Source: an uncultured Veillonella sp.
GTDB taxonomy: Bacteria > Bacillota > Negativicutes > Veillonellales > Veillonellaceae
Assembly (NCBI RefSeq): GCF_905209685.1
Contig: NZ_CAJLUB010000016.1
Location: forward strand, 1 to 23,481
Reading direction: 5' to 3'
DNA length: 23,481 nt
In this document: one piece after another, positions 17,940-23,481 of the stretch
Layout of the letters: each line of letters starts with the position of its first letter
How positions within the stretch are numbered: the first letter of the stretch is position 1
Position numbers and translations under genes: made by a program
The notes under the pieces: generated by a model
Told to the model about the DNA's origin: nothing
Database searches by the model: none
The model's input: the letters and a program-made list of their open reading frames with translations, nothing else

Positions 17940-17973
17940 GATACTGTAACAAGTTTTATTTGGAGGTGCTATA

Positions 17974-19503
17974 ATGGCAACAGTGCAAGAAAAAATCGAG
18001 TTATTGCACGAAAAACTAGCTAAAGTTAAAGCTGGTGGCGGTGAAAAACGCGTTGAGAAACAACATGCTCAAGGCAAAATGACTGCTCGTGAACGTTTGG
18101 CTAAATTGTTCGATGATAACTCTTTCGTTGAACTTGATCAATTTGTTAAACATCGTTGTGTTAACTTCGGTCAAGACAAGAAAGAATTACCAGGCGAAGG
18201 TGTAGTAACTGGTTATGGTACTATTGACGGTCGTTTAGTATATGCATTCGCACAAGATTTCACTGTAGAAGGTGGTTCCCTTGGTGAAATGCATGCTGCT
18301 AAAATCGTTAAAGTACAACGTTTAGCAATGAAAATGGGTGCTCCTATCGTTGGTATCAATGATTCCGGCGGTGCTCGTATTCAAGAAGCTGTAGATGCTC
18401 TTGCTGGTTACGGTAAAATTTTCTTTGAAAATACAAATGCATCTGGCGTTATTCCACAAATTTCCGTAATCATGGGTCCATGCGCAGGCGGTGCTGTATA
18501 TTCTCCAGCATTGACTGACTTCATCTACATGGTTAAACACACATCTCAAATGTTCATCACTGGTCCTGCAGTTATCAAATCTGTAACTGGTGAAGAAGTA
18601 ACAGCTGAAGACCTTGGTGGTGCAATGGCTCACAACTCCGTATCTGGTGTTGCTCACTTTGCAGCTGAAGACGAAGATGATTGCATCGCTCAAATTCGCT
18701 ACTTATTAGGCTTCTTGCCATCCAATAACATGGAAGATGCTCCATTAGTAGACACTGGCGATGATCCAACTCGCGAAGACGAAGGCTTGAACAGCTTGTT
18801 GCCTGATAACAGTAACATGCCATACGACATGAAAGATGTTATCGCAGCTACTGTAGATAATGGCGAATACTATGAAGTACAACCATTCTATGCTACAAAC
18901 ATTATCACTTGTTTCGCACGTTTTGACGGTCAATCCGTTGGTATCATTGCTAACCAACCAAAAGTAATGGCTGGTTGCTTGGACATCAATGCATCCGACA
19001 AATCTTCCCGTTTCATCCGTTTCTGTGATGCTTTCAATATTCCAATCGTTAACTTCGTTGACGTTCCTGGTTTCTTGCCTGGCACAAATCAAGAATGGGG
19101 CGGTATCATTCGTCATGGTGCTAAAATGTTGTATGCTTACTCTGAAGCTACAGTACCAAAAATTACTGTTATCACTCGTAAAGCATACGGCGGTTCTTAC
19201 CTCGCTATGTGTTCCCAAGATTTGGGCGCTGACCAAGTATACGCTTGGCCTACATCCGAAATCGCTGTAATGGGTCCTGCTGGTGCAGCTAACATTATCT
19301 TCAAAAAAGATGAAGACAAAGACGCTAAAACAGCTAAATACGTAGAAGAGTTCGCAACTCCATATAAAGCTGCAGAACGTGGCTTCGTAGATGTTGTAAT
19401 CGAACCAAAACAAACTCGTCCAGCAGTTATCAACGCTTTGGCTATGCTTGCAAGCAAACGCGAAAACCGTGCTCCAAAGAAACATGGTAATATTCCATTA
19501 TAA
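17974..19503 (+). CDS. mmdA: Methylmalonyl-CoA decarboxylase, alpha (carboxyltransferase) subunit
   Basis: Cytosolic subunit of the Na+-translocating decarboxylase. It moves the carboxyl group of (S)-methylmalonyl-CoA to biotin on the gamma subunit, releasing propionyl-CoA. The 509-residue chain has the two crotonase-like halves of biotin-dependent carboxyltransferases: GGARIQE at 132-138 and GPCAGGAVYSPALTDF at 168-183 in the first, VPGFLPG at 364-370 and RKAYGGSYLAM at 402-412 in the second. Propionyl-CoA carboxylase beta subunits look alike, but the D-E-C-B genes that follow settle the assignment. ATG 17974 follows GGAGG at 17962-17966. Codon bias indicates high expression. Confidence 0.97.
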   Translation: MATVQEKIELLHEKLAKVKAGGGEKRVEKQHAQGKMTARERLAKLFDDNSFVELDQFVKHRCVNFGQDKKELPGEGVVTGYGTIDGRLVYAFAQDFTVEGGSLGEMHAAKIVKVQRLAMKMGAPIVGINDSGGARIQEAVDALAGYGKIFFENTNASGVIPQISVIMGPCAGGAVYSPALTDFIYMVKHTSQMFITGPAVIKSVTGEEVTAEDLGGAMAHNSVSGVAHFAAEDEDDCIAQIRYLLGFLPSNNMEDAPLVDTGDDPTREDEGLNSLLPDNSNMPYDMKDVIAATVDNGEYYEVQPFYATNIITCFARFDGQSVGIIANQPKVMAGCLDINASDKSSRFIRFCDAFNIPIVNFVDVPGFLPGTNQEWGGIIRHGAKMLYAYSEATVPKITVITRKAYGGSYLAMCSQDLGADQVYAWPTSEIAVMGPAGAANIIFKKDEDKDAKTAKYVEEFATPYKAAERGFVDVVIEPKQTRPAVINALAMLASKRENRAPKKHGNIPL

Positions 19504-19531
19504 TTCGATTCGATAACAAGATCATCGAATT
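19502..19531 (+). other. Hairpin at the mmdA stop codon
   Basis: AATTCGAT (19502-19509) and ATCGAATT (19524-19531) pair perfectly, and an inner GAT/ATC (19512-19514, 19521-19523) extends the stem across a 2-nt bulge to a 6-nt loop. It starts within the mmdA stop codon. No U-run follows, so it is more likely an RNA-stability or processing element than a terminator. Confidence 0.5.
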
Positions 19532-19540
19532 TGGGAGATA

Positions 19541-19567
19541 CCTTTCTTTACTACTTTTTTAGAAAGG
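19541..19567 (+). promoter_or_regulatory. Hairpin that covers the mmdD ribosome binding site
   Basis: CCTTTCT (19541-19547) is the exact complement of AGAAAGG (19561-19567), which contains the start of the mmdD Shine-Dalgarno AAAGGGG (19563-19569). The loop is 13 nt. If it forms, ribosome entry at mmdD would be reduced. The pairing is visible in the sequence; regulation by it is inference. Confidence 0.45.
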
Positions 19568-19576
19568 GGAATGATT

Positions 19577-19921
19577 ATGGAAGGACAAGCAGTTACTACC
19601 AATCCTTGGTTAATCATGGCCATTAATATGACAGTTGTATTTGTTGTGTTGATTCTTTTAGGTATTTTGATGTCAATCGTTCATTTGATTGACCCTACTA
19701 AGAAGAAAAAAGACGTACCACCAAGTGCACCTGTTGCGGCTCCCGCAGCTACACCGGTGGCTGCACCAAATGCATCTGCTCAAAATGAAGGTGAAGTAGT
19801 AGCAGCTATCGTAGGTGCCATTGTGGCGATGGGGTATTCATCTGAACAAATTGCATCTATTCGACCTACAGCAACCAGTGCTAAATGGCGCTTGGAAGGT
19901 CGTTTAAGCGGTAGAGGTTAA
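19577..19921 (+). CDS. mmdD: Methylmalonyl-CoA decarboxylase, delta subunit
   Basis: Small membrane-anchored subunit of the Na+ pump that holds the complex together. The 114 residues are a single membrane segment (about 12-37), a basic stop at KKKK (42-45), an Ala/Pro-rich linker (about 49-68) and a C-terminal domain (about 72-114) with AAIVGAIVAMGYSSEQIASI and WRLEGRL. This C-terminal part is clearly related to the whole of MmdE. I place the start at ATG 19577, 7 bp after GGGG of the ribosome binding site. The in-frame ATG at 19571 touches that site and would add two residues. mmdE follows 23 bp later. Confidence 0.93.
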   Translation: MEGQAVTTNPWLIMAINMTVVFVVLILLGILMSIVHLIDPTKKKKDVPPSAPVAAPAATPVAAPNASAQNEGEVVAAIVGAIVAMGYSSEQIASIRPTATSAKWRLEGRLSGRG

Positions 19922-19944
19922 TAATATTTTAGGAGGCATTTGTA

Positions 19945-20112
19945 ATGAGCAATGCTACAACAACTAACGGTAAAGCTCCATCTCAAGATGTAGTAGCAGT
20001 AATCGTTGGTGCATTAGCGGCAATGGGTTATTCCGCTGATCAAATCGCGCATATCCGTCCAATCGTAAGCTATAATTGGAAAATGGAAGGACGTTTGCGC
20101 GGTAATCGATAA
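19945..20112 (+). CDS. mmdE: Methylmalonyl-CoA decarboxylase, epsilon subunit (55 aa)
   Basis: A 55-codon gene, easy to miss because of its size. It runs from ATG 19945, behind AGGAGG (19931-19936), to TAA 20110-20112. The product begins MSNATTTNGKAPSQ and then carries VVAVIVGALAAMGYSADQIA, IRP and W-KMEGRLRG. About 24 of 41 positions match the C-terminal domain of MmdD by eye. The known Veillonella parvula epsilon subunit is likewise a 55-residue relative of the delta C-terminus that stabilises the complex. It has no membrane segment of its own, so it is expected to bind at the cytosolic side. A 101-bp structured gap precedes mmdC. Confidence 0.93.
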   Translation: MSNATTTNGKAPSQDVVAVIVGALAAMGYSADQIAHIRPIVSYNWKMEGRLRGNR

Positions 20113-20127
20113 GATTATTGGCAGTTA

Positions 20128-20146
20128 GATAATCTAATAGATTATC
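20128..20146 (+). other. First hairpin in the mmdE-mmdC gap
   Basis: GATAATC (20128-20134) and GATTATC (20140-20146) form a 7-bp AT-rich stem with a TAATA loop. An upstream GATTATT at 20113-20119 could pair with the same left arm, so two alternative folds are possible. The stem is weak. Confidence 0.3.
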
Positions 20147-20179
20147 CAATTTATATGTGTAAAGAAAATTTATAAGTAT

Positions 20180-20200
20180 TGTGTAGACACTACACATTTT
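20180..20200 (+). other. Second hairpin in the mmdE-mmdC gap, directly before the mmdC ribosome binding site
   Basis: TGTGTAG (20180-20186), loop ACA, CTACACA (20190-20196) is a perfect 7-bp stem followed by four T and then the GGAGG of mmdC at 20201. It is too short to be a good terminator. Its position suggests it keeps the ribosome binding site free or protects the 5' end of a processed mmdC message. Confidence 0.45.
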
Positions 20201-20213
20201 GGAGGAATTTAAA

Positions 20214-20597
20214 ATGAAAAAATTCAACATTACAGTAAACGGCACAGCATATGATGTAGAAGTTAATGAAGTAAAAGGTGCAGCTCCTGCAGCAGCTCCT
20301 AAAGCAGCTCCAGCAGCAGCTCCTAAAGCAGCTCCTGCACCAGCTCCAGCTCCAGCTGCAGCAGCAGCTCCAGTTCCAGCAGGTGCTGAAACTGTAAAAG
20401 CTCCAATGCCTGGTAAAATCTTATCTGTAGCAGTATCCGCTGGTCAAGCAGTTAAAAAAGGCGAAACTTTGTTGATCCTTGAAGCTATGAAAATGCAAAA
20501 CGAAATCGCAGCTCCTCATGATGCTGTAGTTTCTGAAGTTCGCGTAGCAGCTAACCAAACTGTATCCACTGGCGACGACATGGTTGTTCTTGGTTAA
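20214..20597 (+). CDS. mmdC: Methylmalonyl-CoA decarboxylase, gamma subunit (biotin carrier)
   Basis: Biotin carboxyl carrier subunit that carries CO2 from the alpha subunit to the membrane beta subunit. The 127-residue chain has a short N-terminal domain (1-22), a flexible Ala/Pro/Lys linker (about 23-56) built from repeats, and a biotinyl domain (about 60-127) with EAMKM at 90-94, where Lys93 is the biotin site. The partner loop VKAPMPGKIL is at 61-70. The start is ATG 20214, 8 bp after GGAGG (20201-20205). A TTG in frame at 20199 lies inside the hairpin and ribosome binding site and is rejected. Similar carriers occur in oxaloacetate and glutaconyl-CoA decarboxylases; the operon fixes the substrate. 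Confidence 0.96.
   Translation: MKKFNITVNGTAYDVEVNEVKGAAPAAAPKAAPAAAPKAAPAPAPAPAAAAAPVPAGAETVKAPMPGKILSVAVSAGQAVKKGETLLILEAMKMQNEIAAPHDAVVSEVRVAANQTVSTGDDMVVLG
20281..20377 (+). repeat. Ala/Pro linker repeat inside mmdC
   Basis: The 20-bp unit GCAGCTCCTAAAGCAGCTCC occurs at 20292-20311 and again at 20316-20335, a 24-bp period, followed by shorter GCTCCA-type repeats. It encodes the AAPKAAP-rich swinging linker. Such tandem DNA could change length between strains while staying in frame when whole 24-bp units are gained or lost. Confidence 0.7.
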
Positions 20598-20612
20598 TAC
20601 CAAGTTGTGTGT

Positions 20613-20631
20613 GGCGCGGCTGAGCCGCGTC
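20613..20631 (+). other. GC-rich hairpin in the mmdC-mmdB gap
   Basis: GGCGCGGC (20613-20620), loop TGA, GCCGCGTC (20624-20631) is an 8-bp stem with one G-U pair and 7 GC pairs, in an otherwise AT-rich gap. No U-run follows (ATATAACAATTTTA). It may block 3' exonucleases or slow polymerase between the soluble carrier gene and the membrane subunit gene. Confidence 0.55.
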
Positions 20632-20667
20632 ATATAACAATTTTATATTTGTGAAAGGGGAACGCAT

Positions 20668-21789
20668 ATGGAGGCTTTTGCTGTTGCGATTCAATCCGTT
20701 ATTACAGATAGCGGGTTCCTCGCATTTACAACAGGCAATGCTATTATGATTCTTGTAGGTTTGATCCTATTGTACTTGGCATTTGCTAAAGAGTTTGAAC
20801 CTTTATTGTTGGGTCCGATTGCGTTTGGTTGTGTACTTGCTAATATTCCTCGTAATGGTTTCGAAGAAGGCGTTATGGCACTTATTAGCGCAGGTATCTC
20901 CCAAGAAATCTTCCCACCTTTAATTTTCCTTGGTGTAGGTGCAATGACTGACTTTGGTCCACTCATTGCTAATCCTAAAACATTGCTTTTAGGTGCTGCT
21001 GCTCAAATCGGCGTATTCGTTGCTTTAGGTGGCGCAATGATGCTTGGCTTCACAGCTCAAGAAGCAGCTGCTATCGGTATCATCGGTGGTGCTGACGGCC
21101 CTACATCCATTTACTTAGCTACTAAGCTAGCTCCTCATTTATTAGGTGCTATCGCTGTTGCCGCATATTCCTATATGTCCTTGGTACCGTTGATTCAACC
21201 ACCTGTAATGAAATTATTCACTACGCAAAAAGAACGCGAAATTGTTATGGAACAATTGCGTGAAGTTACACGTTTTGAAAAAATCGTATTCCCAATTATT
21301 TCTACGATCTTCATTTCCTTATTGCTTCCTTCCATTACATCCCTTTTAGGTATGTTGATGTTAGGTAACTTGTTCCGTGAATCTGGAGTAACTGATCGTT
21401 TGTCCGATACATCTCAAAATGCTTTGATCAATACTGTTACTATCTTCTTAGCAACTGGTACTGGTTTAACAATGAGTGCGGAACACTTCTTAAGCGTGCA
21501 AACACTCCTTATCATTTGCTTAGGTTTGGTTGCATTCATCGGTGGTACTGCTGGTGGCGTATTATTCGGTAAATTGATGAGCTTAGTAGATGGTGGTAAA
21601 ACAAATCCACTTATTGGTTCTGCTGGTGTATCCGCGGTTCCAATGGCGGCTCGCGTATCTCAAGTTGTAGGTGCGAAAGCTAACCCAGCTAACTTCTTGC
21701 TCATGCATGCTATGGGTCCAAACGTAGCTGGCGTTATCGGTACAGCAGTAGCAGCAGGTACAATGCTTGCTATGTTGTCCAGCCACTAG
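20668..21789 (+). CDS. mmdB: Methylmalonyl-CoA decarboxylase, beta subunit (Na+-translocating membrane subunit)
   Basis: Polytopic membrane protein that decarboxylates carboxybiotin and couples this to Na+ export. The 373-residue chain has the conserved [11 protein letters not shown] (Asp143) and [15 protein letters not shown] (316-330). Residues known to matter in Klebsiella oxaloacetate decarboxylase beta (Asp203, Tyr229, Asn373, Gly377, Ser382, Arg389) are all present here with a constant offset of 60: Asp143, Tyr169, Asn313, Gly317, Ser322 and Arg329. [18 protein letters not shown] closes the protein. ATG 20668 follows AAGGGG at 20655-20660. Its fusion-free form and length are normal, and it is the last gene of the mmd operon. 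Confidence 0.97.
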   Translation: MEAFAVAIQSVITDSGFLAFTTGNAIMILVGLILLYLAFAKEFEPLLLGPIAFGCVLANIPRNGFEEGVMALISAGISQEIFPPLIFLGVGAMTDFGPLIANPKTLLLGAAAQIGVFVALGGAMMLGFTAQEAAAIGIIGGADGPTSIYLATKLAPHLLGAIAVAAYSYMSLVPLIQPPVMKLFTTQKEREIVMEQLREVTRFEKIVFPIISTIFISLLLPSITSLLGMLMLGNLFRESGVTDRLSDTSQNALINTVTIFLATGTGLTMSAEHFLSVQTLLIICLGLVAFIGGTAGGVLFGKLMSLVDGGKTNPLIGSAGVSAVPMAARVSQVVGAKANPANFLLMHAMGPNVAGVIGTAVAAGTMLAMLSSH

Positions 21790-21802
21790 TAATTTAATAA
21801 TT

Positions 21803-21844
21803 ATTCACCAAGGTGTGCCTAATTAGGTACACCTATTGGTGAAT
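21803..21844 (+). terminator. Long hairpin after mmdB, terminator-like but without a U-run
   Basis: ATTCACCAA plus GGTGTGCCT (21803-21820) pair with AGGTACACC and TTGGTGAAT (21825-21833, 21836-21844), with an AATT loop and a 2-nt TA bulge. That is 18 bp with one G-U pair. The following sequence is ATAAAAACCC, so no classic U-tract is present on either strand. It may end the transcript with help or mark the 3' end after trimming. Confidence 0.55.
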
Positions 21845-21981
21845 ATAAAAACCCTTCAAATCTATGTATTCATGCATAAATAGGGTATATTTGCAATAAA
21901 TGCTTTTCAGATCGGTCATTAGGTGATACAAGCATTCACACAATAACCTTCTAGTGCTTTAAATTTAGTAGAGGTGGTCAC

Positions 21982-22239
21982 TTGTTATCTGTAGAATTAA
22001 AAATACTGATTTGTTTTATCTGGGCATTTATTGTATTTTTTATTACGGCACTGATTATCGGTGTTGAAGGCAAAGCTAAATGGTTTCAACGCAGAACTAA
22101 ATATACTTGGTTTAATCGCCGAGGATTTTTAGGTGAAACCTTATTCTTTGGGTATCCTAAAACAAGAGAGGGATATGGGATTACTTTTTTGATGGCTTCC
22201 GCCATTGGTATCGTAGGTTATATTTTATACCTCTTATAA
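21982..22239 (+). CDS. Small membrane protein of unknown function (85 aa)
   Basis: I do not recognise this protein. It starts at TTG 21982 after AGGTGG (21972-21977), giving 85 residues. Two membrane segments are visible: about 5-27 (ILICFIWAFIVFFITALIIG) and about 66-84 (TFLMASAIGIVGYILYLL). Between them is a basic, aromatic loop with KAKWFQRRTKYTWFNRRG and YPKTREGYG. The frame is supported by its hydrophobic pattern, its ribosome binding site and its close spacing of 38 bp to the transporter gene. It could be an accessory subunit of that transporter, but this is inferred from position only. No clear promoter is seen in the gap after mmdB. Confidence 0.65.
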   Translation: MLSVELKILICFIWAFIVFFITALIIGVEGKAKWFQRRTKYTWFNRRGFLGETLFFGYPKTREGYGITFLMASAIGIVGYILYLL

Positions 22240-22277
22240 CTATATCAGTGCATTTCTCTGAAGGGAGATGATGATGT

Positions 22278-23481
22278 ATGGGTACTGCAGAACAAACCTT
22301 AATCGTCCTCGCAGTCATGGCTGTTTTATTTGTTACGGAAATTATTCCTTTAGCTATTACTTCTTTAGGCGGCGCTATTACACTTGGCCTTATGGGTATT
22401 ATTACTCCTAAGGTTGTATTCTCTGGTTTATCTGATAGTACAGTTGTGTTGTTTGCTGGCATGTTCGTTGTTGGTGCAGCATTGTTCTACACTGGTTTGG
22501 CTCAAAAAATTGGGGAAACAGTAGTATCTCATGCTGGTACTAGCGAAAATGGCTTAATGCTAGCAATCATGGTTGTTACAGCAACTATGTCCGCATTCTT
22601 ATCTAACACTGGTACTACAGCTGCTTTACTTCCTGTAGTTGTTGGTATCTGTGCTGTTGCTAAGATTCCTGCATCTCGCCAATTGATGCCTTTAGCATTC
22701 GCTGCAGGTATTGGTGGTATCATTACAATGGTTGGTACACCTCCAAACATTATTGTAAGTGGTACATTAACTAAATTTGGTGAACAACCATTTGGTTTCT
22801 TTGAATTTGCTTGGATCGGTATTCCTTTGACTGTCGCAACTATCGCATTTATGATGCTTATTGGTAAACATTTATTGCCTAAGCATGAAATTCAAGATGC
22901 TGGCGACGTTGAACAAGAAGTAGCTGCTGAAGATATTTCTAACGATCCTAAGAAACAATTATACTCTGGTCTTATTCTTTTAGGCGTAATCATTGCTATG
23001 ATTTTAGGTGACTTCCTAAAAGGTTATGGTATCAACTTACCATTGAGCATGGTTGCAGTTATTGGCGCAATGCTTTGCGTATTAACTGGTTGCTTGAACG
23101 AAAAACAAGCTTACACATCTATTGACTGGGTAACAATCTTCTTATTCGCTGGTATGATGCCAGTAGCAACTGCACTTGATCAATCTGGTGCAGGCAAAAT
23201 GATTGCTAATGCAGTAATCGGTGTTATGGGTTCTGACCCTAGCCCTTACTTTGCAACAGCAGTATTATTCGCATTGTCTTGTGTTATGACTCAATTTATG
23301 TCTAACACAGCATCTTGCGCATTATTGGCTCCTATCGGTATCTCCATTGCTCAAGGTATGGGCGCTGACCCTCATGCTGTATTGATGGCTATCGGCGTTG
23401 CTGCATCTTGTGCATTCGGTACACCAGTAGGTACACCTCCAAATACATTAGTACTTGGCCCTGGTCAATACAAATTTACAG
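22278..23481 (+). CDS. DASS/SLC13-type anion transporter (partial, runs off window)
   Basis: Membrane transporter of the divalent anion:Na+ symporter (ion transporter) group, likely for dicarboxylates such as succinate, malate or fumarate; sulfate is also possible. The visible 401 residues show the internal two-fold repeat of this family: SNTGTT (109-114) with GTPPN (153-157), and again SNTASC (342-347) with GTPPN (385-389). Ser-Asn-Thr motifs bind substrate carboxylates and the re-entrant loops bind Na+ in characterised members. About nine or more membrane segments are present before the edge. ATG 22278 is the in-frame start after AGGGAG (22262-22267); nearby ATGs at 22268, 22271 and 22274 are out of frame. 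The C-terminus lies outside the window. Confidence 0.88.
   Translation, partial: MGTAEQTLIVLAVMAVLFVTEIIPLAITSLGGAITLGLMGIITPKVVFSGLSDSTVVLFAGMFVVGAALFYTGLAQKIGETVVSHAGTSENGLMLAIMVVTATMSAFLSNTGTTAALLPVVVGICAVAKIPASRQLMPLAFAAGIGGIITMVGTPPNIIVSGTLTKFGEQPFGFFEFAWIGIPLTVATIAFMMLIGKHLLPKHEIQDAGDVEQEVAAEDISNDPKKQLYSGLILLGVIIAMILGDFLKGYGINLPLSMVAVIGAMLCVLTGCLNEKQAYTSIDWVTIFLFAGMMPVATALDQSGAGKMIANAVIGVMGSDPSPYFATAVLFALSCVMTQFMSNTASCALLAPIGISIAQGMGADPHAVLMAIGVAASCAFGTPVGTPPNTLVLGPGQYKFT

Noticed and set aside
18745..19485. 246-codon open frame on the minus strand
   Set aside because: It lies fully inside mmdA in antisense, its product is Cys/Phe/Ser-rich without any domain, and it has no ribosome binding site. 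It is a shadow of biased codon use.
20199..20213. TTG as start of mmdC
   Set aside because: It lies within the hairpin tail and ribosome binding site; ATG 20214 is 8 bp after GGAGG and starts at the expected MKKFNITVNG.
21845..21981. Promoter for the small membrane protein and transporter
   Set aside because: TTGCAA at 21891 and several AT-rich hexamers were tested by eye, but none pairs with a good partner at 16-18 bp. A 7-bp dyad (AATGCTT/AAGCATT) has a long loop and is weak.
1..23481. Mobile elements, CRISPR arrays, defence genes, tRNA or rRNA
   Set aside because: No transposase or integrase frames, no regularly spaced repeats, and no tRNA-like folds were seen. Every sizeable stretch is accounted for by conserved metabolic or housekeeping genes.

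Overview
The window is 23.5 kb of low-GC, tightly packed bacterial chromosome with every gene on the + strand. It most likely comes from Veillonella or a close relative (Negativicutes, diderm Firmicutes). This is inferred from three things: a complete five-subunit Na+-pumping methylmalonyl-CoA decarboxylase cluster in the order A-D-E-C-B, including a 55-residue epsilon subunit; a full succinate-to-propionate gene set; and an O-antigen ligase-type protein, which suggests an outer membrane.

Region 1 (1-12207) is housekeeping. It runs from the 3' end of trigger factor through clpP, clpX and lon (protein quality control) to engB (ribosome assembly), a long-chain polyprenyl diphosphate synthase, tatC, valS and folC, and ends with a Wzy/WaaL-type membrane protein. 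Most junctions are 1-4 bp overlaps or gaps under 40 bp. The exception is clpX-lon, which holds a terminator-like hairpin.

Region 2 (12208-12726) is a 519-bp regulatory gap. It holds a perfect extended -10 element overlapping an inverted repeat, a very strong terminator, a 25-bp near-palindrome, two 13-bp boxes exactly 40 bp apart, and a good sigma70-type promoter (TTGACA, 17 bp, TACGAT).

Region 3 (12727-21789) encodes the succinate/propionate pathway. The genes are a succinate/propionate CoA-transferase, a split methylmalonyl-CoA mutase (548-aa catalytic subunit and 131-aa B12 subunit), the MeaB G-protein chaperone and methylmalonyl-CoA epimerase. After a second promoter come mmdA, mmdD, mmdE, mmdC and mmdB. 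Together they would turn succinate into succinyl-CoA, R- then S-methylmalonyl-CoA, and propionyl-CoA plus CO2 with outward Na+ pumping, and recycle CoA from propionyl-CoA to succinate. The three longer gaps inside the mmd operon all contain RNA hairpins, one of which covers the mmdD ribosome binding site.

Region 4 (21790-23481) holds a strong hairpin, an unrecognised 85-residue membrane protein and the 5' part of a DASS/SLC13-type transporter, probably Na+-coupled, that runs off the window.

I saw no insertion sequence, prophage, CRISPR array, tRNA or rRNA. The enzymes are of known families. The less explained content is regulatory: the 12.2-12.7 kb gap, the mmd intercistronic hairpins and the small membrane protein.
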